A stretch of DNA of 64,000 nucleotides, from contig JAJHZJ010000399.1 of assembly GCA_023548195.1 (NCBI GenBank), positions 7,879,100 through 7,943,099 of the forward strand, read 5' to 3'. Source of the stretch: Bettongia penicillata ogilbyi (taxonomy: Eukaryota > Chordata > Mammalia > Diprotodontia > Potoroidae). This document shows, piece by piece, positions 1 through 12,285 of the stretch (position 1 is its first letter; the number at the start of each line of letters is the position of its first letter). Under the pieces are notes generated by a model. The model saw nothing but the letters and a program-made list of their open reading frames with translations. It was not told the DNA's origin and did not search any database. The translations under genes were made by a program, and so were the position numbers.

Positions 1-1735
1 AGCCTGACTTCCACCATAAGAGAAGATGATTCAAAAGACCTTCAGTGTTTCACCTCACATATTAGTATGCAAGAGATCAGGAACAATTTCTTCCCATAAA
101 TACTTCATGGAGGGAGATGATAGTCATAATAAATTATGTAGGTTGTAAGCAATATTTTGAGTTTTTCAATAACTATAAAACCTATTAACACAAGCATTCC
201 ACTTGCTTTTGCTATTTCTCCATGACATTTTTCGTACCTATCAGAGGAATTTAGAAAAAATTAAAGATATTTAGAAAACATTTTAAAAGTTTTTTCTTGA
301 TGCCTGTGTTACTTATTCACAATATGACTGTCTCACAAACCTTATATGGTGAAGATCCTGAAACTCTGATTTCTTCCAGATTAAATGACAGCAGTTGGAT
401 ATTTATATGCTTCATAGAAAAATTACTTTTCTTTCTTATTAAAAATTAATATAAGTAAACTTAAAATATTTTACTCTATCATTGGTCAGTGTCTTGATTG
501 GGAAACACAAGTTAAAATATTTAATGTACAAGGGGATGAGTTTATACTGTAAGTTAAGAAATGTGTATATTGTCATTGGCATAATTTACCTAACCTAGGG
601 GTAAAGAGATAGGGAAGAGATATATAGAAATGACAATGATAAAAGCACAGAAGACATAAATAAAGTTTATATAATTTCTTTAATGTCATTTTAAGGAGTA
701 TCTGTTGTTTTGTTAAAAAAAAAATTATGACTCCAACTTTACTAGAAAAAGCCATGGTTAAACTACAGAATCTGAAATGGTTCCTTTTCCCTCACTTTTC
801 TTTTGTTTCAAAACTACCTTTTTTTTCAGAATGACATCTTGCCTAGGCTTTACAAAAATGTCTTTGCAATCATAGGCTTGATAATATTGAGTAGTCAATC
901 ATCATTTAAAACTCTCTAAAGGATCAGTCTTCCTCTTCTTTCCATTTCCCATGTGCCTATTAACAGTTCTGTCTGCTCATTCTCCCGTGACTACTACACT
1001 TGACCTTCCTCTTTCAGATTTCACTATCTGTGAATTCATCAGCCAATGAAATCGAAAGTATAATGAAAGTGGCTGAGTTGTAGCAATTAGTGTTGATGAA
1101 AGGTGAGGTTTCCTGGTCATTAAGTTCTTTGGTTGAAAGAAGACATCCCTGAAGCTAAACAGGCCTAGCAAAGGATGACCAAACCATTGCTCACTGCCCT
1201 CTTCTCCAAACTCAAAGGTGCAGAAGTACTTGCCACATTTATGTAACAGAAATTGCCTCACCTGTCTCTTCTGCCTCTGAGGAGATATTCTGATTTCTCC
1301 TTAGACCCATTTTGTTTAAATGAGCACCTTTCTTCACTTTCTCTTCAGCTCTTGGTGCTAATACGAAACATTTTCATCCTATTTTGTCAACTTAAAAATC
1401 ATTATGATTACAAATATTCCAAAACATAAAATATAAGATTATTCTGAGAAACATCTGTTGTGCATGATTTTAAAAGAAATGTGTATATATGTGTGTGTAT
1501 TTCTATATGTATACATATATATGTATGTATAATGTAACAAGATAATAAAATTGTTCATTTTGTGTTTTTTACTGAACAATTTTTTGAGTTTTTCTGTGTT
1601 AAAAAATTTATTGATGCCCTTTGTTGTATATATCTATCACTACCCATGAACTAAGTCATTCCCTACTAGGTAAGTAGTCAAAGAATATGACTACTAGGTT
1701 CTCAAATAAAGAAATAAACTATTTAAAAAACAGAG
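1..1735. other. Unassigned AT-rich DNA
   Basis: No repeat family or gene is recognised. The stretch is AT-rich with short A and T runs. A 94-codon open frame on the minus strand (977-1261) has no recognisable domain. A pyrimidine-tract/AG followed by a short open frame near 1018 is discussed as a finding. Confidence 0.5.
1482..1534. repeat. TG/TA low-complexity tract
   Basis: Alternating purine-pyrimidine run made of TGTGTG, TATATA and ATGTAT units. It is an imperfect simple repeat. Confidence 0.75.
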
Positions 1736-1920
1736 AAAATGCAAACAACTCTAGGGTTTTAATTCATGCCCATCAGATTGGCAAAAATAACAAAAAAAGG
1801 GGGAAAAATGAACATTGTTGAAAAGGCTATATGAAATTAGACACACCAAAGCAATGTTGGTGTTATTATGAATTGATATAATTATTCTAGAAGACAATTG
1901 GTAACCTAAAAGGTCATTTT
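1736..1920 (+). mobile_element. Old L1 ORF2 C-terminal fragment
   Basis: The order of motifs (AGAAAATGCAAACAACTCT, then CCCATCAGATTGGCAAAAAT, then GTTGAAAAGG…GCAATGTTGGTG…AATTGGTAACCT) follows the ORF2 C-terminal region of the better preserved L1 copies at 10.3-12.3 kb and 53.4-55.9 kb. Several internal gaps suggest an old copy. Both edges are approximate. Confidence 0.6.
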
Positions 1921-2369
1921 TTCTTAATATACGGGTTTTTTCCCACGTTAATTTATTTGTCTATATGCTTTTTATATGTGTTTGTAACTGACTATGTTCA
2001 AAAGTGACCTAAGCCAGTCAATTTAATCAAACTATTCAATTCAGGGTTGGCTTAGGGATTTGGGGGAGGGAAGTCTCAACCCACTAACTTTGGCACTATT
2101 TAGACAATGAGAAAATACAATTAAACAATTTTCCCACTTTTCAAACAGTTGTTCTAATGAAATGGAGAAGCAGATTCAATAATGCACTTTAAACATTTCT
2201 CTGAAGAGAAATGAGAACATCTTATTTCATAACTAGCTAAAGAGACAAGAATCACCTCCCCGCAAAGGGAGTACTTATTTTACTTCGTTCAGTTTCAACT
2301 AGGAAAATGTCATGCTTTACATAGCATGTAATACCCTCTGATGATGGTGATGAGATTGTTGGTTGAGTT
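1921..2369. other. Unassigned
   Basis: AT-rich sequence with no recognised repeat or coding signal. Confidence 0.4.
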
Positions 2370-2584
2370 GAATTCCACAAGTCAAATCAAGCCAAGCATG
2401 TATTCGGCATCTCCTATGTGCCAGGTACTGTGCTAATTTATGAAGATACAAAGAAAGACAAACACAGTCCCTGTTTTTATGGAGCTCATAGTCTAATAAA
2501 AGAGATTGTACAAACTGTGTGTAAATAAGATACACATAGGATAAACTGGAGATAATCAATAGAGAAAAAGCATTGCCATTGAGG

Positions 2585-3050
2585 GTATGAACTCTACAAT
2601 GATTAAACTATACCTCAGAACTTCCCTTCTTCACAGGGGAATGGGAAAATGGAGTAACACAACAACCAGCCAATCCGTGATCCTTCGAAAGTGATATCTA
2701 GATGAATTTGGAGATGCCTGTAGCTACATAAACCACAGAAGCAGACTTGACCAGCAGCAATTGCAGACTCAAAACCTTACTAATCAGGACTTCTAAACAT
2801 TCTGCTCCCTGATTTATTGTGTGAACAGAAGTCTTCTGCCTTAGCCCCCACTCTCTACCTGAAAGCCTCTAGAAACTATTAATATCTTATTCTTTTCCAC
2901 ATTCCCTTTGAGTAGCTGAGAATTCACATTCCCTCTCTACTCCCTTGCAAGCTCTGTTTGCCCTTGCAAGTTCAGACAATAAATATATTTTATAACCTGT
3001 GATTGGATTCTTTAATTTAGAGTCCATATTTTTGGACCTAGAGTCTTCCT
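2585..3050 (+). mobile_element. Possible LTR insertion within L2
   Basis: This segment interrupts the L2 homology and resembles a solo LTR in having a polyadenylation signal (AATAAA near 2980) close to its right side. It carries a duplicated CCTTGCAAG motif near 2943-2970. No clean TG…CA ends or target duplication could be fixed, so family and boundaries are uncertain. Confidence 0.35.
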
Positions 3051-3469
3051 TTAACAAGGGGAATCAGGGAAGGCATTTTGCAGACAGTGGGATTTTAGGC
3101 ATGAAGACAACCAGCGAAAATTCCTGGAGTCAGGAAAGAGAGGATGGAGTCAGGAAGGAGGAATGGTTTTCAAAGCAAAACAGAGGACTTGTACATTTAC
3201 TTTTGAAGATATTAAGGAGACACTAAATTTTATTGAATAGAGAGACTTTTGCTTTATGGAAATCACTTTGACAGTTGAGACAAGGATAAACTAGAATGGG
3301 AAAAAATGGCAAGGAGACCAAACAGCACTCCTGCAATAGTCCAAGCATGAGGTGATAAGGGCCTACTCAAGTGTCAGAGAGGATAAGAGAGTCTACAAGA
3401 GAGGTGTGAGGAAGACAAAAATCAACAGGACTTGGCAATAGATTGAATATGAGGAATGTGGTGGTAGGT

Positions 3470-3535
3470 ATGGGGAGAGGGAGAGAAAGAGAGAGAGACA
3501 GACAGAGAAGGGCAGAGAGAGAGATGTAGTTGATG
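3470..3535. repeat. GA-rich low-complexity tract
   Basis: Purine-rich run of GAGAGAAAGAGAGAGAGACAGACAG type inside the L2 remnant. It gives spurious Leu/Ser-rich open frames on the minus strand. Confidence 0.7.
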
Positions 3536-3720
3536 GTCATACATACATAAGACAGGCAGAAATTTGGTTGGCAGGAGGAAAATAACAACCTGACACCCAG
3601 GTTTAACTTTATCTCTGTGTCTCCCCACCCCCCCAGCTGCTTCTCTGCATATGAGACTAGAAAGAGTTTTGCAACTGAGAAACTATAGAATGCTAACCTC
3701 AATACTGTTAGCAGTTTTTT

Positions 3721-4039
3721 GGAAGACTATGGAAGATGATTAAAGGCAGTATAGCCATCCAAGTTTACAACCTGAAAGAACACAGAATGCACACTCTAAA
3801 CTAGCGTGAACAAGACAAGTGACGTGGTAATTAGGATCAAAAAAGGTTAAATCAGAGGGCATCTCTTTGGAGTATCTTTGCATTCTAAAGAGCATGGTGC
3901 CAAGTTCAAAGTATCTCCTGCTAAGGATGAAAGATTTCTAGCTAAGATTCTTGCAAAATATTATGCATGGGTTATCTCTGGTTCCCATCTTCTGCAAGAG
4001 ACCTTTCTTAGTTCCTCTCTCTACCCTCCCAGCTGTTAG
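3721..4039. other. Unassigned
   Basis: No feature recognised in this 320-bp spacer. Confidence 0.4.
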
Positions 4040-4205
4040 GATCATCCCCTCTGAGATTATTTTCTATCTACTCTATATTTATCTTGGATTTACCTATTTA
4101 TTTACTTTTAAAATGCAAGGTTCTTGAGTGCAGAGATTTTTTTTGCTGTTCTTTGTATCTCCCAATACCTGGCACAGAGTAAACACTTAATTTGTGATTA
4201 TTGAC
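4040..4205 (+). mobile_element. L2 3' end
   Basis: Plus-strand L2 tail: GGTTCTTGAGTGCAGAGA, TTCTTTGTATCTCCCAATAC, CTGGCACAGAGTAAACAC and a terminal TGACTAAATGACTGA repeat-like end. Confidence 0.8.
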
Positions 4206-4392
4206 TAAATGACTGATCTCACTGGATCTTTACAACTCTGTGGGGAAGGCAATATGATTCTCTCCACTTTACAGACTAGGAAACTGAGGGTAAGAGAAGA
4301 CAAGTGATTTCCCCAGGGTCACACAGTTAGTAAGTGAACACTCAAGTCTTCCTGATGCCAAGTCCAATGCTCAGTCCACTTGGTTGCCTACT
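4206..4392 (+). mobile_element. MIR-type SINE fragment
   Basis: Matches the MIR 3' half in order: GGATCTTTACAACTCTGTGG, CCACTTTACAGACTAGGAAAC, then CAGGGTCACACAGTTAGTAAG. It lies directly after the L2 end. Confidence 0.8.
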
Positions 4393-5424
4393 TGAAAGGG
4401 CATGTTGAGCTAATTCATGAAAAATATATACTATGTCAAATTTGTTCCTTTGAGAAAAGCTGACAGTTCAGTTTTATAGAGCAAAACCCATATGGCAATA
4501 TTTCTCTTCCCCAAAGTACAAATTTCAATGACACTATGAAAAAGAGGAACATTGAGATATTGCCACCACTTCCCACTGGATGTTAGAGAAAAGAGTGAAG
4601 ATGGTGCAAAGTCCATTCATGTTTTGTATCCTGACCATTTAATTTCACCAAATATGAACTTTTCTTTGATAGTAAATTTTGGGTGAAATGTGGTTGATTA
4701 GGCACAATATGAAGCAAATCAATGGGAAAACATCACTTTTGTACATGAATGAGAAGCCAAAGATCACTGACATCCTTCCTAATCTTTCATTTAGAAAAAT
4801 ATTTCCTACCCACCCAGTGTAGAGGTCTGAGATTCTTTGGCTAGATAATCCTTTAAATTCCTTTCCTGTGTTTGACTGTAATCTGCCTGAAATTTGTTTT
4901 CAAGGGATAACTTTAAAGGAAAGAAAATTCTTGCATCAGACTTCTTTTGGAGTCCCCAAAAGGTTTCTAAAGAACACTTCAGTGCTCAGTAGCAATATAA
5001 ATTAATGATGGATGGACATACTCCAGAGACAAAATCTGAGAAAGCTAAAACTAGGTCATAAACAACACACGAAAAAAGAAGCTTCAGTTGTTCCACTCTG
5101 AGAATCAGGAGTTATATTCTTGTATGTGTTTGTGTGCTTTCTTTTTGCTGTTTTTTTGGGGGTGGGGCCAATGGAAGAATTGAGAAGGGACAGAGTAACT
5201 TGTTCTAAAATTATCCTAGAAAATGCCTCAATATTCACCATTTAGCTGTGGAAAAACTTTTAAAGAAACACACACACACATACATACCCCTTTGAATTCA
5301 TTTCCAAGTGAAATGAATCACTTCCCTTAAGAAAGAAGAAACTTGAATTATTACAGATAGCCACAAAAAGCAGACCACAAAAAGTCCTAAAAATCTAGAG
5401 AAAGCAAATAGTTTATAATTAACA
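4393..5424. other. Unassigned
   Basis: No element recognised. A short CA run sits at 5267-5282. A 61-codon minus-strand frame (5056-5241) has no homology I recognise. Confidence 0.4.
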
Positions 5425-5560
5425 AATTAAAAAGTATTTGTTAAGTGCTTACTTTGTGGCAGGCACTATACTAAATGCTGGGGATACAAGTATAAAAAGA
5501 TAGCGCTGACCCTGAAATTACATTACATTAGAAATTACATTCCAATAAGTCAAGACAATA
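5425..5560 (-). mobile_element. L2 3' end fragment
   Basis: Plus strand reads GTTAAGTGCTTACTTTGTGG, CAGGCACTATACTAAATGCT, GGGGATACAAG, which is the complement of an L2 tail. Confidence 0.75.
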
Positions 5561-5619
5561 GAAATTAGGGAGATCTATATGGGGAAGATAATCTTGGTCT
5601 AAGGAACAATGTTATGTGG

Positions 5620-5795
5620 CATAGCAGAAAATATGGGAATATAGAGATAGAGAATCAAGATTCAGGGCCCAAATCTGCTGCTTCCTGACTATGTGGCCTT
5701 GAACAAACTTCTCAGAGCCTAAATATCTTAATCTGTAACATGAGGGGGTTAGATGAGATGACCTGTCATTTTCCTTTCAATTCTAAGTCTATTCC
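5620..5795 (+). mobile_element. MIR-type SINE
   Basis: MIR body in order: TGGCATAGCAGAAA, CAGGGCCCAAATCTGCTGC, CTGACTATGTGGCCTTGAAC, CTCAGAGCCTAAATATCTTA, ATCTGTAACATGAGGGGGTT. Confidence 0.75.
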
Positions 5796-6290
5796 AATAA
5801 CTTATACCTTCAAACAATTTAATCAAACCTCCTAAATTAAGACAAAGTAGTATCATCTTCTTCTAAAGAATTCCCACAACCAATTACTAATAGTACTTTA
5901 TATTAACGTAGAGGAAAATGTGTGATCTTCAGTAGCAGAGCTGGCACACAGAGGTGACCTGAGCTAAAGGAGCTGAGAGGCCACAACTGCTCTGTAGAGT
6001 ACTCTTCAGTAATTTTAATTCAATCCAACTACCTAATCAACTTTCCATTAGTAGAATACATGGATGTATGAGGTTTTTACCCTACATTCATGTTCTTTTC
6101 TCCCTTTCACTTGCTTTTGTAATCACCCAATGAGTGACCCAATGAGAATGTATATCTAGAAGTAATAACATTTCATAGTAATAGTAATATAGTAACATTA
6201 ATGATACGTCATACATACATCAGCAACTCTATGAAATAGATCATACTTGGAATCAGCTACTGTGTCTATGATATTTCTAAGAAATGCTTC
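5796..6290. other. Unassigned
   Basis: AT-rich spacer containing short GTAATA repeats near 6175-6195. Nothing else recognised. Confidence 0.4.
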
Positions 6291-6998
6291 AAGGAGCCAA
6301 GATGGTGGGGTAGAAGGAAAAACTGTGGGAGCTCTATCCCCAAATCCCATAAAATACCTGTAAAAAAGTTCTTTAAACAAATCCTAGAGCAGTAGAAGCC
6401 ACAAAACAACAAAGAAATTTCCAGTGCAAGGCAGACTAGAAGGCTGACAGAAAAGGTCTATTGCACTGGGTTCAGAGCAGAGTACAACCCAGCCTTGGCT
6501 CTGCAGCACAGCAGGGACAGTACTGGAGCAGGCTTCAGAATGCCACCACTAGCAGCTGCCAGAGCCCTCAAATGCCTACAAATGCCAGAGACAGCTTTAA
6601 AGGCTAGTGAGAAAACTCTTTCATTTGGGTGAGAAGGGAGCAGGGTCTTCCCCTATCCCCAGCCCCAGGCAGCAGCAGCAATGTCCATTTTTGGAACCCT
6701 CAGTCTAAAGACCCTGGGGGAATCGAGTGGCTGATCTGGATCTGAGCCCAGAGTGGTGGCCCTGGGGTGAGGAAGAGCACTGGCTGGTGGAGCTGGTGGA
6801 AGTTCTGGACAGGGAATTCTACTCGCAGATCTTGGCCAGAAAAGCTTGTGGTAGCTCCCAGACCAGAGTGCAGGTAAGGAGAGGAGTAAACTCTTCTCTC
6901 TTGATTGTGCCAATTTGGAGGAACTGAGAACTTACAGATTCCCAGAGTATACTTGCCTCATGACAAAGAACTCAAAAGTCAAGTAACTGGTTGGGAAA

Positions 6999-8067
6999 AT
7001 GGCCAAAGAAGGGGAAAAAAACAAGACTATAGAAGGTTATTTTCTTGGTGAACAGGTATTTTCTTCCATTCTTTCAGATGAGGAAGAACAGCAGACAACA
7101 TCAGAGGAAGACATAAAAGTCAAGGCTTCTGCAAGCAAAGCCTCCCAAATAAATATGTAATGATCTCAGACCATGGAAGAGGTCAAAAAGGATTTTGAAA
7201 ATCAAGTGAGAGATGTGGAGGAAAAATTGGAAAAAGAAATGAGAGTGATGCAAGAAAATCATGAAAAACAATTCAACAAATAACACCTTTAAAAATAGAC
7301 TAACCCAAATGGCAAAAGAGGGCCAAAAAATCAATGAGGAAAAGAATATTTTAAAAAGCAGAATTAGGCAAATGGAAAAGGAGGTTCAAAAGCTCACTGA
7401 AGAAACTGATACTTTAAAAATGAGAATGGAGCAGATGGAAGCTAATGACTTTATGAGAACCCAATAAATTACAAAGCAAAACCATGAGGAGGAAAAAATG
7501 GAAGACAATGTGAAATACCTAATTGGAAAAAACAGCTGAACTGGAAAATAGATCTAGGAGAGACAATTTAACAATTGTGGGACTACCTGAAAGCCATGAT
7601 CAAAAATAGAGCCTTTTCATGAAATTATGAAGGAAAACTGCCCTCATATTCTAGAACCAGAGGGCAAAATAAACATTGAAAGAATCCACAGATCATCTCC
7701 TGAAAGAAATCTGAAAATAAAAACTCCTAGGAGTGTTGTAGCCAAATTTTAGAGTTCCCAGGTCAAGGAGAGAATATTGCAAGCAGACAGAAAGAAACAA
7801 TTCAAGTATTGTGGAAACACAATCAGGATAACACAAGATCTAGAAGCTTCTACATTAAGGGATTGAAGGGCTTGGAAAATGATATTCTGGAAGTCAAAGG
7901 AATTAGTATTAAAACCATGAATCACCTACCCAGCAAAACTGAGCATAATACTTCAGGGGAAAATATGGTCTTTCATTGAAATGGAGGACTTTTGAGCATT
8001 CTTGATGAAAAAACCAGAGCTGAATAGAAAATTTGACTTTCAAACACAAGAATCAAGAGAAGCATGA
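6999..8067 (+). pseudogene. L1/HAL1 ORF1 pseudogene (copy A)
   Basis: ORF1p is the trimeric RNA-binding chaperone of L1-type elements: a coiled coil followed by an RRM and a C-terminal domain. Translation from the ATG at 6999 begins MAKEGEKNKTIEGYF and hits a stop after about 53 codons (TAA at 7158). A 68-codon open piece (7261-7467) carries the coiled-coil heptads (KSRIRQMEKEVQKLTEE). The RRM entry motif is disrupted near 7540-7600, and further stops follow (for example TAG at 7750). The end at 8067 corresponds to the expected stop. It cannot encode a functional protein. Confidence 0.75.
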
Positions 8068-8189
8068 AAAGGTAAACAGGAATGAGAAATCATAAGGGAA
8101 TTACTAAAGTTGAACTGTTTAGATTCCTACATGGAAAGGTAATATTTGTAACTCTTGAAACTTTTCTCAATATTTGGATAGTTGGAGGG

Positions 8190-8272
8190 ATTATACACAC
8201 ACACACACGTATATACATACATACATACATACATATATATACACACACGCACACACATACACACACAGAGGG
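8190..8272. repeat. CA/CATA microsatellite in HAL1 3' UTR
   Basis: CACACACACAC, then ATACATACATACATACAT, then CACACGCACACACATACACACACA. The equivalent position in copy B (52615-52670) is also CA-rich, so the tract is probably seeded by the element itself. Confidence 0.85.
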
Positions 8273-8316
8273 CACAGGATGAGTTGAGTAGGTAGGGATG
8301 ATATCTAAAAAAAGTT

Positions 8317-10328
8317 TCATATTCCAACTTTCCCTTCAAACACAAATGAAAAATGTTCAAAAATCACATCCATCTTTATTTTACATAACTCAAAACAGAG
8401 AAAGAACCTTGTAAAATAATAAAATACAAAAATTAATGTCATCAAATTAAAATTTAGATACTGGGCTATTTGATGTCATTTTATAGATTTGCAAGGCCCA
8501 GATATAATTAGCCCACTCACCCTGGAAAATTATGCTATGCCCTGGTCTGGATATCAGATCTATGGAAGTTGTTGGTGCATCAAAAATGAAGTCTTCCACA
8601 GTCTTTTACATAGGTAAATGAAATTATTTGTAAAGCACAAGAGTAAGTGAAAGAAATATTAGATGGAGAAAGATATTTCAGTACCTATAACCACCCTCAG
8701 TGTCATAGAATGAGCTTTTATCTTTCCTACCTGAAGACATTCTAAGGTTTTTGTTTGGGTTTTCATTTAATTTTTTTTCGATTCCTGGCTGTTTGTTAAT
8801 AAGAAGAAAAATTATCTTCCTTACCATGGCCCATTGGCCAAATGGATGCCACTTTAAGGAAGACAGTTCAAAGAGTTTAACCTTACATAAGCTCACAAAG
8901 AGAAAGTATTTTCCATGGTTTAGATGAACACAGAAGGCAAACATAAAAAAGAGTTACAGTACCGTTTCCAAGATTCACATTATGTCTGCAAATGTCACTA
9001 AGTGACCTATCCCTGTGTCTCCCTCATGGGAGACAAAAATAAAAAAATAATATAGGCTCTGCCATGAAGAAACTTAAGTTTCCCTGGGGTAAAGAACAAG
9101 ATATGAGTTAATACCAAGCAATTTCAAAACAGGAATGATGGCTAATAATTAGGAGGCAATGAGAAAAGGTTTACATGGGAGCTTATTATCTATGTGACCT
9201 TGGACAAATCACTTCATCTCAATTGTTATGGAGCTCACTTTGGAATAATTTTATGCTAATTAATGTTTTCTTTGAATTATCAATTTCTCTAGCTTTAGTT
9301 CATGAATTGGGACTTTATGGTAGGACCAAGTTCTGGCCCTTGTTGAACTTTTTGGTGAGATAGTCAGCACCAAATCTCCCCAGTCCTGGATGTTTTTAAA
9401 GGAATCCTGTGCTCTTAATGTCCCATGATACAGATCATACCTGCCCTGTCTGTGGAGCTTTTTTTGTTTTAAAAGTTCTTTCTTCCTTTTGCCTATTGGT
9501 TTCTGACTGACTTTTGTTTAGTCCTGGGGAGAAGATGTCCCTTAATGCAATTTCTTAATGAATTTCTTAGTCATCATTTGGTCTGGTACAAATTCAAGGT
9601 TTTGCCAAAATAACTATATGAGTCTGGGGTAGTCTTCCCTCTATTTATGCAGCCATCTTGGCAGAAGTAGAACAAAACCATCAATACTAATCAGCCTTAC
9701 AAATTAAAGTAATGGCTTCACACACACTCCATTCGACCCTTAGACAAGAGGGGTCCTGATTTTCCATGACCACCATCTTCAAGACTATCAACCCCAATGG
9801 CACATAAAGCTCTAGGATATTAGCACCTTAAGTTAATGGGCCTAACTTTGGGGCTTTGATGAGCCTAGGGAATAATCAGTGAGAAGTAACAAAATGGCAT
9901 CTAATATTTTTAGAACACCTGAAGAAAATCTGCATTTTGATGTCAAGTTATCATGGACCATTTAAGAGATAGTTCTTAATCATTTGGACTCCTAAGAAGA
10001 AATTCTAAAAATCTTTTGAGGTGCAGAGGGAGAAAGGTGATACTCCTGAAAACATGGAAGCCAACTTATAACTTGACCTAAGACAATAAGAAATCCATGC
10101 CTGCTATATTTGTTTCCAGCCCACTTGCATTAACACCAAGCTCACAGAGTAGAAATCCACCTGGTTTTATGTCCATCCCAGTCCTTGATTAAACCTGACT
10201 TTTGTCTCCCTTCTCTCCATGCTTATGAACTGAACAACTGGATCCTGTACAACTTTTTAAAATTTGTCTTTCATTAAAACAAAGGATTTGTGTATTGCTG
10301 AATCTTTTTTCTTTGTTTTTTAAAAGTG
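8317..10328. other. Mostly unassigned
   Basis: No gene recognised. A weak MIR-core match lies at 9175-9225 (TATGTGACCTTGGACAAATC). At about 9440 the frame reads TCPVCGAFF, reminiscent of the Cys-rich end of RTE ORFs, but it is too short to call. An 88-codon minus frame (8678-8944) has no recognisable domain. Confidence 0.4.
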
Positions 10329-12275
10329 TCCCCAACCCACATAAATCATTGGCATTTCTATATGTAACTACCAAAGCCCAGCAGCAAGAGAAATTCCATT
10401 TAAAGTTACAGAAAACATTGCAAAATATTTGGAAGCATACCTGCCAAAACAAACACAGGAATTATATGAACACAATTACAAATCACTTTTCACACAAATG
10501 AAGTCATTTCAACAGTTGGAAAAAATATCAGTTGTTCATTGGTTAGTTTACTTATTCAGTGCCATACCAACCAAACTACCAAAAATTATTTTATAGAGCT
10601 AGAAAAAATAATAACAAAGTTCATCTGGAAGAACAAATGACCCAGAATATCAAAGGAATTAATGAAAGGAGATGAAAGAGAAGGTGGCCTAGCTGTACCA
10701 GATCTTAAATTGTATTACAAAGCATCAATCATCAAAACTACTTGGTACTGGATAAGAAATAAACTGGTGGATCAGTGGAATAGGTTAGGTATACAAGACA
10801 CAATAGTAAACAACTAGAAATCAACTATTTGATAAGCCCAAAGACTGCAGCTCCTGACAAAAGAACTTACTATTTAACAAAACCTGCTGGGAAAACTGGA
10901 AAATAATATGGCAGAAACTAGGCATAGACCAACATCTTACACCATATATACCAAGATAGAGTCAAAATGGGTGTATGATTTAGATATAAAGACTGATACT
11001 ATAAGCAAACTAGGAAAGCAAAGAAAGGTTTACCTGTCAGATTGATGGAGAAGACAAGAGACAGAGAGCATTATGAAAGGGAAAATGGATGATTTTAATC
11101 ACATTAAATTGAAAAGATTTTGCACAAACAAAGCCAATGCAACCAAAATTAGAAGGGAATCAGAAAGTTGGTAATTTTTACAGCAAGTTTCTCTGACAAA
11201 GGCCTCATATCTAAAATATATAGACAACTGAGTCAAATTTGCAAGAATACAGGTCATTCCCTAATTGATAAATCGTCAAAAGGATATAAACAAGCAGCAT
11301 TCAGAGAAAGAAATTAAAGTTATTTATAGTCATACGAAAAAATGTTCTAAATCACTACAGACTAGAGAAATGCAAATCAAAACAACTCTGACATACCTCC
11401 TCATACCCATTAGATTGGTTGACATGACAAAACAGGAAACTGATAAATGCTGTAGAAGATGTGGGAAAATTGGAACAGTAGTGCATCATTGATGGAGGTG
11501 TGAATTACTCCAAACATTCTATAGAGCAATTTGGAACTGTGCCCAAAGATCTACAAAATTGTACATACCCTTTGACCCAGCATACCACTTCTGGGTCTGT
11601 ATCCCAAAGGGTTCATAAAAATGGGAAAAGGACCCAAACATACAAAAACTATTTATAGAAGCTCTTTTTGTGTTGACAAAGAATTGGAAATTGAGGGGAT
11701 GTCCATCTATTGGGGAATAGATGAACAAGTTGTGGTGCATGAATGTAATGGAATATTATTATGCCATAGGAAATGATGAGCAGGCAGACTTCAGAAAAAT
11801 CTAGAAAGACTTATATGAACTGCTGCTGAGTGAAATGAGCAGAACCAGGAGAACACTGTATCCAGTAACAGCGACATTGTGTGATGACTGGCCTTGACAG
11901 ACAGTCCTTCTCAGTCATGCAATGATCAAAGACTTCCAAAAGACTCATAGTTGAAAATGCTATCCACATCCAGAAAAAGAACTTTGGAGTCTGAATGCGG
12001 ATGGTAGCGTACTATTTGCTCTCCTTTTCTTTTGTTGTTTTGTCTTGTTTCTTCTTTCTCAAGGTTTCTCTCATTACTTCTAATTCTTCTTTACATCATG
12101 ACTAATGTGAAACTGTGTTTAATATGAACACATAAGTCGACTCTATATCAGATTGCATGTTGTCTTGGAGAGGGAGAAGGAGAAGGTGGTGCAGAAAATT
12201 CAAAACTCAAGATCCTATGAAAGTAAATATTAAAAACTAACAATAAAAAATTATTTTTAAAAATAGAATGTAAAA
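10329..12275 (+). mobile_element. 5'-truncated L1 with target-site duplication
   Basis: The copy begins within ORF2 downstream of the reverse-transcriptase catalytic core and runs to a decayed A-rich tail at 12240-12275. Recognisable L1 landmarks are AGAACAAATGACCCAGAATAT, GGTGGCCTAGCTGTACCAGA, ACTTGGTACTGGATAAGAAA, TTTGACCCAGCATACCAC and GAATGTAATGGAATATTATT. It is flanked by a perfect 10-bp direct repeat TTTAAAAGTG (10319-10328 and 12276-12285), the signature of target-primed reverse transcription. Many stops and indels make ORF2 nonfunctional. Confidence 0.9.
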
Positions 12276-12285
12276 TTTAAAAGTG

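Larger units (their letters stand above)
2370..3720 (-). mobile_element. L2 LINE 3' region, interrupted
   Basis: Read on the plus strand, the start carries the complement of the L2 tail (CTATGTGCCAGGTACTGTGC, then GATACAAAGAAAGACAAACACAGTCCCTG). From about 3050 come other parts of the L2 3' region: GGCATTTTGCAGACAGTGGGA, CCTGGAGTCAGGAAAGAGA, CTGCAATAGTCCAAGCATGA and GACTTGGCAATAGATTGAA. This is one of the longest L2 pieces in the window. The two halves are separated by about 460 bp of unrelated sequence (2585-3050). Confidence 0.7.
6291..8316 (+). mobile_element. HAL1 (half-L1) copy A, 5' complete
   Basis: The element starts with a GGAGCCAAGATGGTGGGG-type 5' end, followed by a GC-richer 5' untranslated region (6300-6998), a decayed ORF1 (6999-8067) and the start of a 3' untranslated region. 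It aligns throughout with copy B at 50.7-53.4 kb, including the CA-rich tract after ORF1. The alignment stops near 8316 at a short A run that is internal in copy B, so about 0.7 kb of the 3' end is missing. No convincing target-site duplication was found. Confidence 0.8.

Noticed and set aside
977..1261. 94-codon minus-strand open frame
   Set aside because: No recognisable domain and no conservation evidence; within chance for AT-rich DNA of this length.
6653..6927. Overlapping 86- and 66-codon frames
   Set aside because: They lie within the 5' UTR of HAL1 copy A, with no conserved counterpart at the same place in copy B.
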